In this document: positions 1 through 10,400 of the stretch, piece after piece
Numbering within the stretch: position 1 is the stretch's first letter
How the letters are laid out: every line of letters begins with the position of its first letter
Notes under the pieces: model-generated
Told to the model about the DNA's origin: nothing
The model's database searches: none
Seen by the model: only the letters and a program-made list of their open reading frames with translations
Translations under genes and position numbers: made by a program
Assembly: GCA_028819295.1 (NCBI GenBank)
Contig: JAPPMA010000059.1
Coordinates: 1 to 64,000, forward strand
DNA: 64,000 nt
Origin: a bacterium
Lineage (GTDB): Bacteria > Actinomycetota > Acidimicrobiia > Acidimicrobiales > Bin134
Reading direction: 5' to 3'

Positions 1-2
1 AT

Positions 3-3000
3 CTGGGCGAGAACCCGTCGGGCACCTGGAAGCTGAAGGTCCGAAGGTACGCGCCAGATGAGGTGGGCTGCAATGGCGACGACAACGGCACTGGTGTCGT
101 TCAAAGCTCGCGCTGCCAGAAAATCAATTCGTTCAGTGAGACGATTACGAGTTGGAAGATCTCCGTCGCCGGCCACACCACTTCGACGGCGCAACCAGTG
201 TCGCTGTCGGTGTCGCCGTCGACGGTGGCCGAGGGCAGCGAGGCGGATGTGAGCGTCACCGTCGGAGGAACGGCGCCGACGCAGGATCTGGTTGTCCCAC
301 TGAAGATCACCGACGGCACCACCACCCCGGCGGGCTCGCCCGGCGCCGACTATGCGGCGCTGGCGTCGATCACCGTTCCCGCCGGAGCGTCTTCGGCATC
401 GGCCAAGCTGGCCACCACTCAAGACGACGTGGACGAACCCGACGAGACATTCACCATCGGGTTCGGCTCGCTGCCCGCGGGCTACAGGGCCGCGGGCAGC
501 GCTGTCACGGTGACCATCGCCGACGACGACCCGCTGCCCACCGTCACGCTGAAATCGGCCAGCGCCGCCGTCTCCGAGGGCGACTCCTCGACGATCACCG
601 CCAGTCTCAGCAAACCGTCGTCGCAGGATGTGACCCTGGATGTGAGCGCCGCGGCTGTCGCCCCCGCAGTGTCGGGGGACGGCTCTCTCAGCGCGCGCAC
701 CAGGCTCACCATCGCAGCAGGCTCGACCACCAGCACGGGGCCGGTGGCGTTCACTGCATCGCAGAACACCGTCTACGAGCTCGCAAGCGCCAAGGCCAAG
801 ACGTTCAAGATCACCGCGGCGGCAACCGGCGGAAACGGCGTGGCCGATCCCGACGCGATCACGATCACGATCCAAGACGACGACCCGCCGCCGGTGGTGT
901 CCATAACCGGCGGCGGCGACGTAACTGAGGGCACCGCGGCCGAGTTCACCGTGGCCGCGAGCCCCGCTCCGACGGCCGCCCTCGGCGTGAGCGTGACGAT
1001 CGCCGCCACCGGCGACTACGGTGCCGCCACCGGCACCCAGACGGTGACGATTCCCACTTCGGGCAGCGCCACGCTCACGGTCGCCACCACCGACGACAAC
1101 ACCGACGAAACCGACGGCTCGGTCACCGCCACGATCCAGTCGGGCACCGACTACACACCGGCCTCGACCCCCTCAGCCAGCGTGGCTGTGGCTGATGACG
1201 ACGGTGTCGGCTCGTCGGAGCACACCGTCGACCCGCAGGTGGTGTCGAGGGTGCGGGCGCTGGCCGCGCAGACCCATCACGGCACCGCGCACGTCAACCG
1301 GTGGAACCGCGTGCTGGTCGCCTTCGGCGAGCACGACGGCACCGGCGTCACCGGCGGAGCGATGACCGCGGCACAGGCCCAGCAGATGGCCGACACCCAC
1401 TCCAGCCCCGTGTGGGACGAAGTCGCCGCCGAGCTAACCGCCCTCGAAGCCACACCGCCGGCAGTGAAACCAGAGGTGTCAATTGCCGCCTCAGGCGACG
1501 TAACCGAGGGAACCGCCGCCGCGTTCACGGTGACCGCATCGCCAGCGCCGACGGCCGATCTCGACGTGAGCGTCACGGTCACCGCCTCAGGCGACTACGG
1601 CGCCACAACCGGCACCCAGACCGTGACGATCCCCACATCGGGCAGCGCAACGTTGTCGGTGGCAACGACCGGCGATGATGTGGACGAGGCCGACGGCTCC
1701 GTAACAGCCACACTCAACACCGGCAGCGACTACACCGTGTCGTCGACCGCGGGCGCCGCGACCGTCGCCGTGGCCGACGACGACGATCCGCTGCCAGTGG
1801 TGTCCATAACCGGTGGCGGCGGGGTGACGGAGGGCTCCGCGGCGCTGTTCACCGTCACTGCGACGCCGCCGACCGCGGCCGACCTCGACGTGACCGTCGC
1901 GGTCACCGCCAGCGGCGACTACGGCGCCGTAACCGGGACGCGGACTGTCACCATTCCAGCCGGCAGCGGCAAACCGATCTCGCTCGCCTGCCTGATTGTT
2001 CGCGGCCCCCTATGTCCGGGCAGCACCAGCATGTCGGTGGCCACCACCGGCGATGATGTGGACGAGGCCGACGGGTCGGTCACCGCCACGCTGAGCACTC
2101 CGGCAGCCAACGCTGGCTACACCGTGTCGTCGACCGCGGGCACCGCAACCGTTGCCGTGGCCGACGACGACCCGCCGCTGGGGTACACCGTCGATCCGCA
2201 GGTGGTGTCGAGGGTGCAGGCGCTGGCCGCGCAAACCCATCACGGCACCGCGCACGTCAACCGGTGGAACCGCGTGCTGGTCGCCTTCGGCGAGCACGAC
2301 GGCACCGGCGTCACCGGCGGAGCGATGACCGCGACGCAGGCCCAGCAGATGGCCGACACCCACAGCAGCCCCGTGTGGGGCGAGGTCGTCGCCGAGCTGA
2401 CCGCCCTCGAAGCCGCAGCCTCGCCGCCGCCGCCGCCGCCGCCGCCACCGCCACCGCCTCCTCCGCCGCCGCCTCCTCCGCCGCCGCCTCCTCCGCCGCC
2501 GCCTCCTCCTCCACCACCGCCGCCACCGCCTCCTCCGCCGAAACCTGAGGTGTCCACCACCGCCGTAGGCGATGTCACCGAGGGAACTGCCGCAGAGTTC
2601 ACGGTGACAGCATCGCCAGCACCGGCGGCTGATCTCGACGTGAGCGTCACGGTCACCGCCAGCGGAGACTACGGCGCCACAACCGGCTCGCGGACGGTGA
2701 CGATCCCCACTTCGGGCCGCGCCACCCTCACCATCGCCACCACCGACGACAACACCGACGAAACCGACGGCTCGGTCACAGCCACACTCAACACCGGCAC
2801 CGGCTACACCGTGTCGAATACCGCGGGTGCCGCAACCGTTGCCGTGGCCGACGACGACGACCCGCCGCCGCCGGTGGTCAGCATCACCTCCAACGGTGAC
2901 GTCGCCGAGGGAACGTCCGCTGCGTTCACGGTGACTGCGAACCCCGCGCCGGCCGCGGCTTTGCCGGTCACAGTGGCGGTCACCGCCGCAGGCGACTTCG

Positions 3001-3686
3001 GCGTGTCAACCGGGTCGCGCACGGTGACGATCCCCACTTCGGGCCGCGCCACCCTCACCATCGCCACCACCGACGACAACACCGACGAAACCGACGGCTC
3101 GGTCACAGCCACACTCAACGCCGGCACCGGCTACACCGTGTCCACCACCGCCGATGCCGCCACCGCAGCCGTGTCCGACGACGACGACCCGCCGCCGCCG
3201 GTGGTCGGCGTCACCGCGGGTGCCGGCGTGACCGAGGGGGCCGGCGCGGTGTTCACCGTCACTGCCAGCCCGGCGCCGGCTGCGGCGTTGCCGGTCACGG
3301 TGGCGGTCACCGCCGCAGGCGATTTCGGCGTGTCAACCGGGTCGCGCACGGTGACGGTGCCGACGTCGGGCCGCATCACGTTCACAGTCGCCACTGTCGA
3401 CGACTCCGCCGACGAGGCCGACGGTTCGGTCACCGCCACAATAAGCGCCGGCAGCGGGTACACGGTGTCGTCCACGCAGGGTTCGGCCTCGGTGGCGGTG
3501 GCCGATGACGATGACGATTCCAGCAATTCGGGTTCGCCCGACGAGAACGGCGACATCACGATGCGCCAACTCATGAAAGCGTTCAGCGAGGGCTACTGGT
3601 TCGCCTACGAGAACGGGCCCGGCTGCACGTCTTTGGGCCCGGGCATAGCGACAGGCCGAACAGTCTACGAATGCCCCGACAACTAG
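3..3686 (+). CDS. Secreted P-domain/Calx-beta repeat protein, 5'-truncated (C-terminal part of a probable subtilase)
   Basis: The reading frame is open from base 3, so the gene enters from outside the window; 1227 residues are visible. The first ~58 match the end of the proprotein-convertase P-domain seen in the paralogue at 4462-10683 (LGENPSGTWKL against LGEDPNGVWKL), so the missing N-terminus is probably a subtilisin domain. About eight Calx-beta repeats follow (each starts near PVVSITGGGDVTEG and ends VAVADDD), which usually bind Ca2+ in extracellular proteins. Two ~77-residue modules containing WNRVLVAFGEHDG interrupt the repeats, and a 39-proline linker (2424-2540) precedes the last three. 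The C-terminus has an EF-hand/dockerin-like DENGDIT stretch and two cysteines, ending CPDN. Likely cell-surface or secreted. The repeat at ~1960-2035 carries an 18-residue insertion. Confidence 0.85.
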   Translation: MGENPSGTWKLKVRRYAPDEVGCNGDDNGTGVVQSSRCQKINSFSETITSWKISVAGHTTSTAQPVSLSVSPSTVAEGSEADVSVTVGGTAPTQDLVVPLKITDGTTTPAGSPGADYAALASITVPAGASSASAKLATTQDDVDEPDETFTIGFGSLPAGYRAAGSAVTVTIADDDPLPTVTLKSASAAVSEGDSSTITASLSKPSSQDVTLDVSAAAVAPAVSGDGSLSARTRLTIAAGSTTSTGPVAFTASQNTVYELASAKAKTFKITAAATGGNGVADPDAITITIQDDDPPPVVSITGGGDVTEGTAAEFTVAASPAPTAALGVSVTIAATGDYGAATGTQTVTIPTSGSATLTVATTDDNTDETDGSVTATIQSGTDYTPASTPSASVAVADDDGVGSSEHTVDPQVVSRVRALAAQTHHGTAHVNRWNRVLVAFGEHDGTGVTGGAMTAAQAQQMADTHSSPVWDEVAAELTALEATPPAVKPEVSIAASGDVTEGTAAAFTVTASPAPTADLDVSVTVTASGDYGATTGTQTVTIPTSGSATLSVATTGDDVDEADGSVTATLNTGSDYTVSSTAGAATVAVADDDDPLPVVSITGGGGVTEGSAALFTVTATPPTAADLDVTVAVTASGDYGAVTGTRTVTIPAGSGKPISLACLIVRGPLCPGSTSMSVATTGDDVDEADGSVTATLSTPAANAGYTVSSTAGTATVAVADDDPPLGYTVDPQVVSRVQALAAQTHHGTAHVNRWNRVLVAFGEHDGTGVTGGAMTATQAQQMADTHSSPVWGEVVAELTALEAAASPPPPPPPPPPPPPPPPPPPPPPPPPPPPPPPPPPPPPPPKPEVSTTAVGDVTEGTAAEFTVTASPAPAADLDVSVTVTASGDYGATTGSRTVTIPTSGRATLTIATTDDNTDETDGSVTATLNTGTGYTVSNTAGAATVAVADDDDPPPPVVSITSNGDVAEGTSAAFTVTANPAPAAALPVTVAVTAAGDFGVSTGSRTVTIPTSGRATLTIATTDDNTDETDGSVTATLNAGTGYTVSTTADAATAAVSDDDDPPPPVVGVTAGAGVTEGAGAVFTVTASPAPAAALPVTVAVTAAGDFGVSTGSRTVTVPTSGRITFTVATVDDSADEADGSVTATISAGSGYTVSSTQGSASVAVADDDDDSSNSGSPDENGDITMRQLMKAFSEGYWFAYENGPGCTSLGPGIATGRTVYECPDN
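1221..1452 (+). repeat. WNRVL module, copy 1
   Basis: About 77 codons running from TVDPQVVSRV through HVNRWNRVLVAFGEHDG to AELTALEA. It recurs almost unchanged at 2183-2415 in the same gene. A diverged relative (HILKWNRVLAAIGHNSG) lies at about 5700-5935 in the convergent paralogue. In all three proteins it sits between Calx-beta repeats, and in two of the three cases directly before the poly-proline tract. I do not recognise a named domain. Confidence 0.7.
2183..2415 (+). repeat. WNRVL module, copy 2
   Basis: Second copy of the module at 1221-1452, with only a handful of substitutions. It runs directly into the poly-proline linker. Confidence 0.7.
2424..2540 (+). repeat. Poly-proline tract (39 Pro) encoded by a CCN microsatellite
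   Basis: Thirty-nine consecutive proline codons, mostly CCG and CCT with some CCA, separate the second WNRVL module from the last three Calx-beta repeats. The tract probably acts as a rigid spacer. Such triplet runs can change length by slippage without breaking the frame. Confidence 0.9.
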
Positions 3687-3877
3687 TGGTGTGTCTTGGG
3701 TTTATTCGCGCGTGTCCTGCTAGGCATCGACGCCCCTCGCTGCGTTGCGCCTCCTTGCCGTACACTGGGAGTATGGCTGCGTCGGCGCGCCTTGCGAGGA
3801 ACGCCGCTGCCGTCGCAATCCACGGCGCTACTTCTGCGACACCCCACTAGCCCTCTTTGCTGTATGCAGGGCGAGCC

Positions 3878-4441
3878 ATGACGAGGGTTCTCAGCGGCCG
3901 ATCCGTTCTTGTCGGTGTTGGCATCGCGGTTGTGGGCTATGTGCTGGTCGCGGCCTTCGGCAATGTGGTTGATGTTCAGGCCGCATCAGACAGTGAATCG
4001 TTCGGCGACGCCGCCGCGGCCGCGGGCAACCGCGTTCGGCTGGCGTTGCTGTTCGACCTCGCCGTGTTCGTGCCGGGTTACCTGCTCACGGTAAGGCTGT
4101 GGAGCAAGTGGCGGATGCAGTCGCTGCAAAATGGCAGGGCCACGGTCTCGACGCGTCCTACTCGATCCGCCACGGTCGCATCACGGATCTACCGTCCTGC
4201 ACCGCTGTTGATCGCGGCTGCCGCGGCAGCCGACCTCGCGGAGAACTGCTTGGTGTACATCGGCCTCGGCGTCGTCGATCTCAGTGATGCGGCTGCGGCG
4301 ACGATGGTTGCTCCGGCGTCGGCCCTCATCGTGCTGCTGCGGATTGCCGCCGCAGCCAAGTGGCTTGCCGCAGCGCTGGCGCTGCTGGCGCTCATCGCCG
4401 CGGGCACAGGCGAGCTCCTCGCCCGGCGCCGACTCCGATAG
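3878..4441 (+). CDS. Small multi-pass membrane protein, unknown function
   Basis: 187 residues, with about four to five hydrophobic segments (roughly residues 8-30, 55-75, 105-128, 135-155 and 160-180) and short basic loops such as WSKWRMQ and a terminal RRRLR. The ATG at 3878 is preferred over an upstream in-frame start at 3857 because it follows AGGGCGAG and leads straight into the first membrane segment. It is rich in alanine. No family is recognised. It lies in the ~0.8 kb gap between the two convergent Calx-beta protease genes; its stop is only 20 bp from the opposing stop. A role linked to the neighbouring surface proteins is possible but unsupported. Confidence 0.6.
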   Translation: MTRVLSGRSVLVGVGIAVVGYVLVAAFGNVVDVQAASDSESFGDAAAAAGNRVRLALLFDLAVFVPGYLLTVRLWSKWRMQSLQNGRATVSTRPTRSATVASRIYRPAPLLIAAAAAADLAENCLVYIGLGVVDLSDAAAATMVAPASALIVLLRIAAAAKWLAAALALLALIAAGTGELLARRRLR

Positions 4442-4461
4442 CCAAGGCTAAAAATCAACCA

Positions 4462-7400
4462 CTAGTTGTCGGGGCATTTGTAGACTGCTCGGCCTGTCGC
4501 TATGCCCGGGCCCAAAGACGTGCAGCCCGGCCCGTTCTCATAGGCGAACCAATATCCCTCGCTGAACGCTTCCATGAGTTGGCGCAACGTGACATCGCCG
4601 TTCACGTCGGGCGAACCCGAATTGCTGGAATCGGAATCGTCATCGGCCACCGCCACGGTGGCCGTGGCCTGGGTGGGCGACACCGTGTAACCGCTGCCGG
4701 CGTTCACCGCAACAGTGACCGAGCCGTCGGCCTCGTCGGTGGAGTCGTCGACAGTGGCGACTGTGAACGTGATGCGGCCCGACGTCGGCACCGTCACCGT
4801 GCGCGACCCGGTTGACACGCCGAAATCGCCTGCGGCGGTGACCGCCACCGTGACCGGCAAAGCCGCAGCCGGCGCCGGGCTGGCGGTGACGGTGAACACC
4901 GCCCCGGCCCCCTCGGTCACGCCGCCGTTGGAGGTGATACTGACCACCGGCGGCGGGTCGTCGTCGTCGGCCACGGCAACTGCGGCCGAACCCGCGGTGG
5001 GCGACACCGTGTAACCGCTGCCGGCACCTATGGTGGCGGTTACGGAGCCGTCGGCCTCGTCGGTGGAGTCGTCGACAGTGGCCACCGTGAGGGTGGCGCG
5101 GCCTGTCGTGGGAATGGTCACCGTCTGCGCCCCGGTGATCGCCCCGAAATCGCCGGCGGCGGTGACCGCCACTGTGACGGGCAACGCCGCGGCCGGCGCC
5201 GGGCTGGCGGTGACGGTGAACACCGCCCCGGCCCCCTCGGTCACGCCGCCGTTGGAGGTGATACTGACCACCGGCGGCGGGTCGTCGTCGTCGGCCACGG
5301 CAACGGTTGCGGCACCCGCGGTATTCGACACGGTGTAGCCGCTGCCGGTGTTGAGTGTGGCGGTTACGGAGCCGTCGGCCTCGTCGACGTCGTCGCCGGT
5401 CGTTGCCACCGACAACGTTGCGCGGCCCGATGTGGGGATCGTCACCGTCCGCGAGCCGGTTGTGGCACCGTAGTCGCCGCTGGCGGTGACCGTGACGCTC
5501 ACGTCGAGATCAGCCGCCGGCGCTGGCGATGCGGCCACCGTGAACTCCGCGGCAGCTCCCTCGGTGACATCGCCTACAGCGGTGATGGACACCTCAGGTT
5601 TCGGAGGCGGGGGAGGCGGGGGAGGCGGGGGAGGCGGAGGAGGCGGAGGAGGCGGAGGCGGTGGAGGCGGTGGTGGCGGCGGCGGAGGGGGTGTTTGTTG
5701 TTTGCTGTTCAGGTAGTCGGAGGCCGCTTTGAAGGGGCTGTTGGGCCATTTGGCTGCGTTGTCGTGGATCTCCGATGCCGGCATCGCCGGCTCGCCGCTG
5801 TTGTGGCCGATGGCGGCCAGCACCCGGTTCCATTTGAGGATGTGGGCGGGATTGTTCCGCACCGCGGTGTTCTCGGGGTTGTCGCGCACCTCGATGAGGA
5901 AGTCCACCACTGTCTGGTAGTCAGTGTAGTCCGGCCCCGCGTCGTCGTCGGCCACCGCCACTGAGGCTGTGCCAGCGGTGGGAGACACCGTGTAATCCTG
6001 GCCCGCGCCAACCGTCGCGGTCACCGACCCGTCGGCCTCGTCGGCCGAGTCGTCTGTGGTGGCCACCGAGAACGACACCGACCCGCTTGCAGGCACCGTC
6101 ACCGTGCGCGGCCCGGAGGTCACACCGAAGTCGCCCACCGCCGACACGGTCACGCTCACGTCCAGACCGGCCGACGGCGCCGGCACCGCCGACACCGTGA
6201 ACACCGCAGCACCGCCCTCGGACACATCAGAGCCCCCGGAAATCGACACCACCGGCACCGCCCCCTGCGGCGGGTCGTCGTCATCGGCCACCCCCACCGA
6301 CGCCGAACCCGCCGACGGCGACACCGTGTAATCCTGGCCCGCGCCAACCGTCGCGGTCGCCGACCCGTCGGCCTCGTCGGCCGAGTCGTCTGTGGTGGCC
6401 ACCGAGAACGACACCGACCCGCTTGCAGGCACCGTCACCGTGCGCGGCCCGGAGGTCACACCGAAGTCGCCCACCGCCGACACGGTCACGCTCACGTCCA
6501 GACCGGCCGACGGCGCCGGCACCGCCGACACCGTGAACACCGCAGCACCGCCCTCGGACACATCAGAGCCCCCGGAAATCGACACCACCGGCACCGGCAC
6601 ACCGGTGTCGTCGTTGACAACATCCACGCTCACCGAACTGGCGCCCAAATAGGTCTGGCGTGCCGGGCCTGCGGCCCTGCCGCCGATTATCGGCGCCCGC
6701 GAACCAGTGCCGAGCGCGACCGTGATGGCCCGCTCCGCGGTGTCGGTGTTGGGCAGCGCGGTCAAAACCAGATTCGCCGTTTGAGCCCCGCCATAGAGCA
6801 GAACAAACGGCCTCGCGCCGTTGGCGCTCAGCGAAACACCCCCGCCGGGATTGCCGCCCGGGGCCAGCCCCAGCTTCCAGTGCGTCCCCTCGATTCCGCC
6901 GCTCACCGCAAGCGGCACCCTCACCCACTGGGACTCCTGTTGGCTGTTGACCAGCGGACGGCCCAACGACACCGCGACCGCCGCCTTGCCGTTAGCCTCC
7001 GCCACCGACCCCGGCGACGCCGACAAAGACACCGTCACACCCTCGCCGTCGATGACGTCCACCGACCCCGACCCCGGCGCCCCCACTGAATACCTCGACT
7101 CGGGCACCAGGCTCGCCGTCACCGACCCGTCAGCCTCGAACACATCATCGTCGACAGTGCCCACCGCGAACGACGCCGAACCGCTCGCCGGCACCGTCAC
7201 CGTCCGCGACCCCACGGCAGCCCCGAAATCGCCGGTCGCGGCGACGTTCACACTCACATCGAAATCGGCCGCAGGCGCCGGATCGGCCGACACCGTGAAC
7301 ACCGCGTCGCCGCCCTCGAACACATCATCGCCCGCCGAAATCGACACCACCGGCTTGTAATCGGCCACGGCCACCGACGCCAACCTCCGGTACCCCGTGT

Positions 7401-10400
7401 GATATCGGGAATCGGGCACCAGCGACACCGACACCGAACCGTCCGGCTCCGGCACGCCGTCGTAAACGGTGCCCACCGCAAACGATAACTCACCGCTCGT
7501 CGGCACCGTCACCGTCCGCTTCCCCGTCACTGCCCCGAAATCGCCGGACGCGGTGACAGTAACGCCCACATCGAAATCGGCCGGGGGCGCACGCCTGACC
7601 AACACCGTGAACACCCCGTCGCCGCCCTCGACCACATCATCGCCGGCCAAAACCGACACCACCGGCGTGTAGTCGGAGACGACCACCCACGCCGACCTCG
7701 GGATCCCCACCCCGTAAGCCGACCCGGGGGGAGGGAGGTCCAGCACTGCCCACACCGTGCCGTCGGGCTCTGACACACCATCGTCGACGGTGCTCACCGA
7801 GAACGATACCTCCGAGAACCATCCCCCACTGCTCGTCGGCACTGTCACCGTCCGCTTCCCCGTCACCACCCCGAAATCGCCGTCGACATCGATCGCCACG
7901 TCCACATCGAAAGCAGCCGTAGGCGCAGGGTACGACCGCACGGTGAACACCGCGTCGCCGCCCTCGTCGATATCGCTGCCGCCGATGATGATCAGCTTCG
8001 GCGAATCCTCGATGTTGATGGTGGGGGTGACGCCCACGGCGTCGTATCCGGCCGGCAGGGTCCCGAATCGCACGGCGAACTTCTCAGTGCCCTCGCCCAG
8101 CCCGTCTATTTTAACGGTGAAGGTCGCGGCCGCGCTGGTCGATCCTGCCGGGATGGTCACCGTTGGGGGCGCGATGAAGTCTTCGTCCGAGTCAGAATCG
8201 TTATTGGCGGACTGCTTGACGAACTCGATGGGCAGCACCAGATCGGAGGTCAGGGTGCCGTTGTGCAGGGTTGCCGTCACTTGCAGGCTGTGGCCCTCTT
8301 TCACGGTTGCCTCGACGGCGTTGGCAGCGCCGACGGCCAGCGACAGCCAAGGTGTCGGAGTAGCCTCCGCAGCGGTGTGGCCGTAGATCTTCAGCGCCCA
8401 CGACTTCACGGTCGCTTTGTCGTATGCCAGTGCGGGGATGGCCTCGAGGCGGCCGCGGTAGTCGAACCGGAGCTTCCAGACGCCGTTGGGGTCCTCGCCG
8501 AGGTGTCGGGCTGTAGCGAACCTGAACATCCCGTCGACGTCGCACCCACGACTGCATCGCGACGCGTGGGCCGATATGACCGATTCGCGGCCCGTCGGCG
8601 AGACCAGCGTGATGTCGAACTCCCGGAAGTTGCCCGACGACATGTCCAGGTCGAGGTTCACATGCTCGGTGAAGTCGATGCCGGTCGAGACGCTCAAGGT
8701 GAGCTCGGTGGTGCGCTTATCGTTCTTCAACACCACATCAGGCCCAGACGACGTGGCCGTGGACAGCTTCTCGTCCGGCAGCAGCGTCCACGACAACGCC
8801 TTTTGCACCGCAGCCTTCGCGTCCGCCAGCCCGAACCCGTATTTTCGGCTGTAGCTGTATGAGGCGGCAGAGTCGGAGTGCTTGGCCGCCCCTGTCTGCC
8901 ACGAGCTGTCGGAGGGATCGATCTTGCGGGCGGTGTCGGCCAAAATCAGCTTCACGTCGCGCCACGTCAGGTTCTGGTTCGCTGAGCGCACCAAAGCGAC
9001 CACCCCCGCCACCTCCGGCGCCGCCGCGCTCGTGCCCCCGAACCGGTCGGTGTACTGGTTGGCGCCCTGGGTGGTGATGATGCCAACGCCGCTCCTACTG
9101 CCATTCGAAGGGGCGCAAACCCACAGGTTCGGCCCCTCGTTGGAATAGGAGGCCTTCTCGCCGTCGGCGCCCACCGCGCACACCGGCATCACCCCCCGAT
9201 GATTGTTGTGCTCATTGTAAGCCGTGTTGCCGAGGTGCGGCAGGAAGCCGGCCTCGTTGCCTACGGCCTTGGTGAACAACGTGCCCTTCCCGCCCAAACC
9301 CCTCGCCAACACGGCGTCGGCCGCCGCCCACCACACGCCTGGCCTCCGGATCAAGCCCGCTCTATTGGTTCCGTAGCTGTGGTTGGACACACCCACAACG
9401 TCGCTGTGGCCTGTGTAGCTCTCAATCGACCTTGCCAGCGTCTGGTCGTCGAGAAAGTTGAAGTTCACCAGCGAAGCCCGCGGCGCCACGCCGCGGCTGC
9501 CCACCGTGTTGTCGCGCCCCCCTACCACCCCTGCCACCTGAGTCCCATGACTGGCCCAATAACCGATCCTGACGGGGCCGACGCCGATCAGGGAAACAAA
9601 AGGCTCGTTGGTCCACCCGCCCCAATCCGTGCTGCGGGCCGCGTCCACGTTGTCGCGCAGGTCCTCGTGGCCGCCATTCCAATGGTGGTCCACGATCGCC
9701 ACAGTCACGCCCTCGCCCTTGGTGGTGTCCCACACGTCGCCGATGTTGATGTCTATGGAGGGATCCACACCCGAACCCTGCGAGCCGCGAAAGCCCGTGT
9801 CGGCGTCGAGGTGCCACGCGCACAGGTGCAGTTCGTCGGCCCACTTCCAATCCCGCCTCGGCGCCAACCCTTTGCAATAGTTCCGTTGCCCGGTGCTTAT
9901 CGACGCAGCAACATCGCCCCCGTCTCCGCCGTCCACGCCGTCCTGTGGCGAACCCGAACCCGACCAATCCGCCTCAACCGGGGAAAGCCAGTTCGGCGAC
10001 GCCGCCACCACAACAGGCTCACCGGCGAGAGCCGCCGCCAGCTTCAGCGACTCCTGCGGCGACGCGTCCACCACGAACCCGCTCGCCAACCCGTCCAGCG
10101 GCCTCACATTGCTTATCGAAATCCCGTGGCGACCCCACACCGCCTCCACCGCAGCAGGCGATGTGCCCTCCCTGAAGATCACGATCACCCCGCCGAAGAG
10201 CTGCAACTCCTGACCCGTGTCGGTCACAAACCACTGGCCCTGCGTCGAGTTGGTCAGCCCCCCCGACTGGCGCGCGAACGCCGACGCGCCCTCCACCGCC
10301 CCCGGACCGCCCGCCAAAGGCCGCACCGAAACCGACCGGTCCCCGTCAACCCACTCATACACCCCATCGTCGCCCAACACGTCGACAACGCCCTCGCCGG

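Noticed and set aside
2240-2656. Glycine-rich frame opposite the poly-Pro tract
   Set aside because: Poly-Gly arises from reading the CCN microsatellite on the other strand.
4441-4460. TAGCC-AA-GGCTA hairpin between the membrane-protein gene and the subtilase stop as a terminator
   Set aside because: Loop of two bases and only four A's after it; too weak to call.
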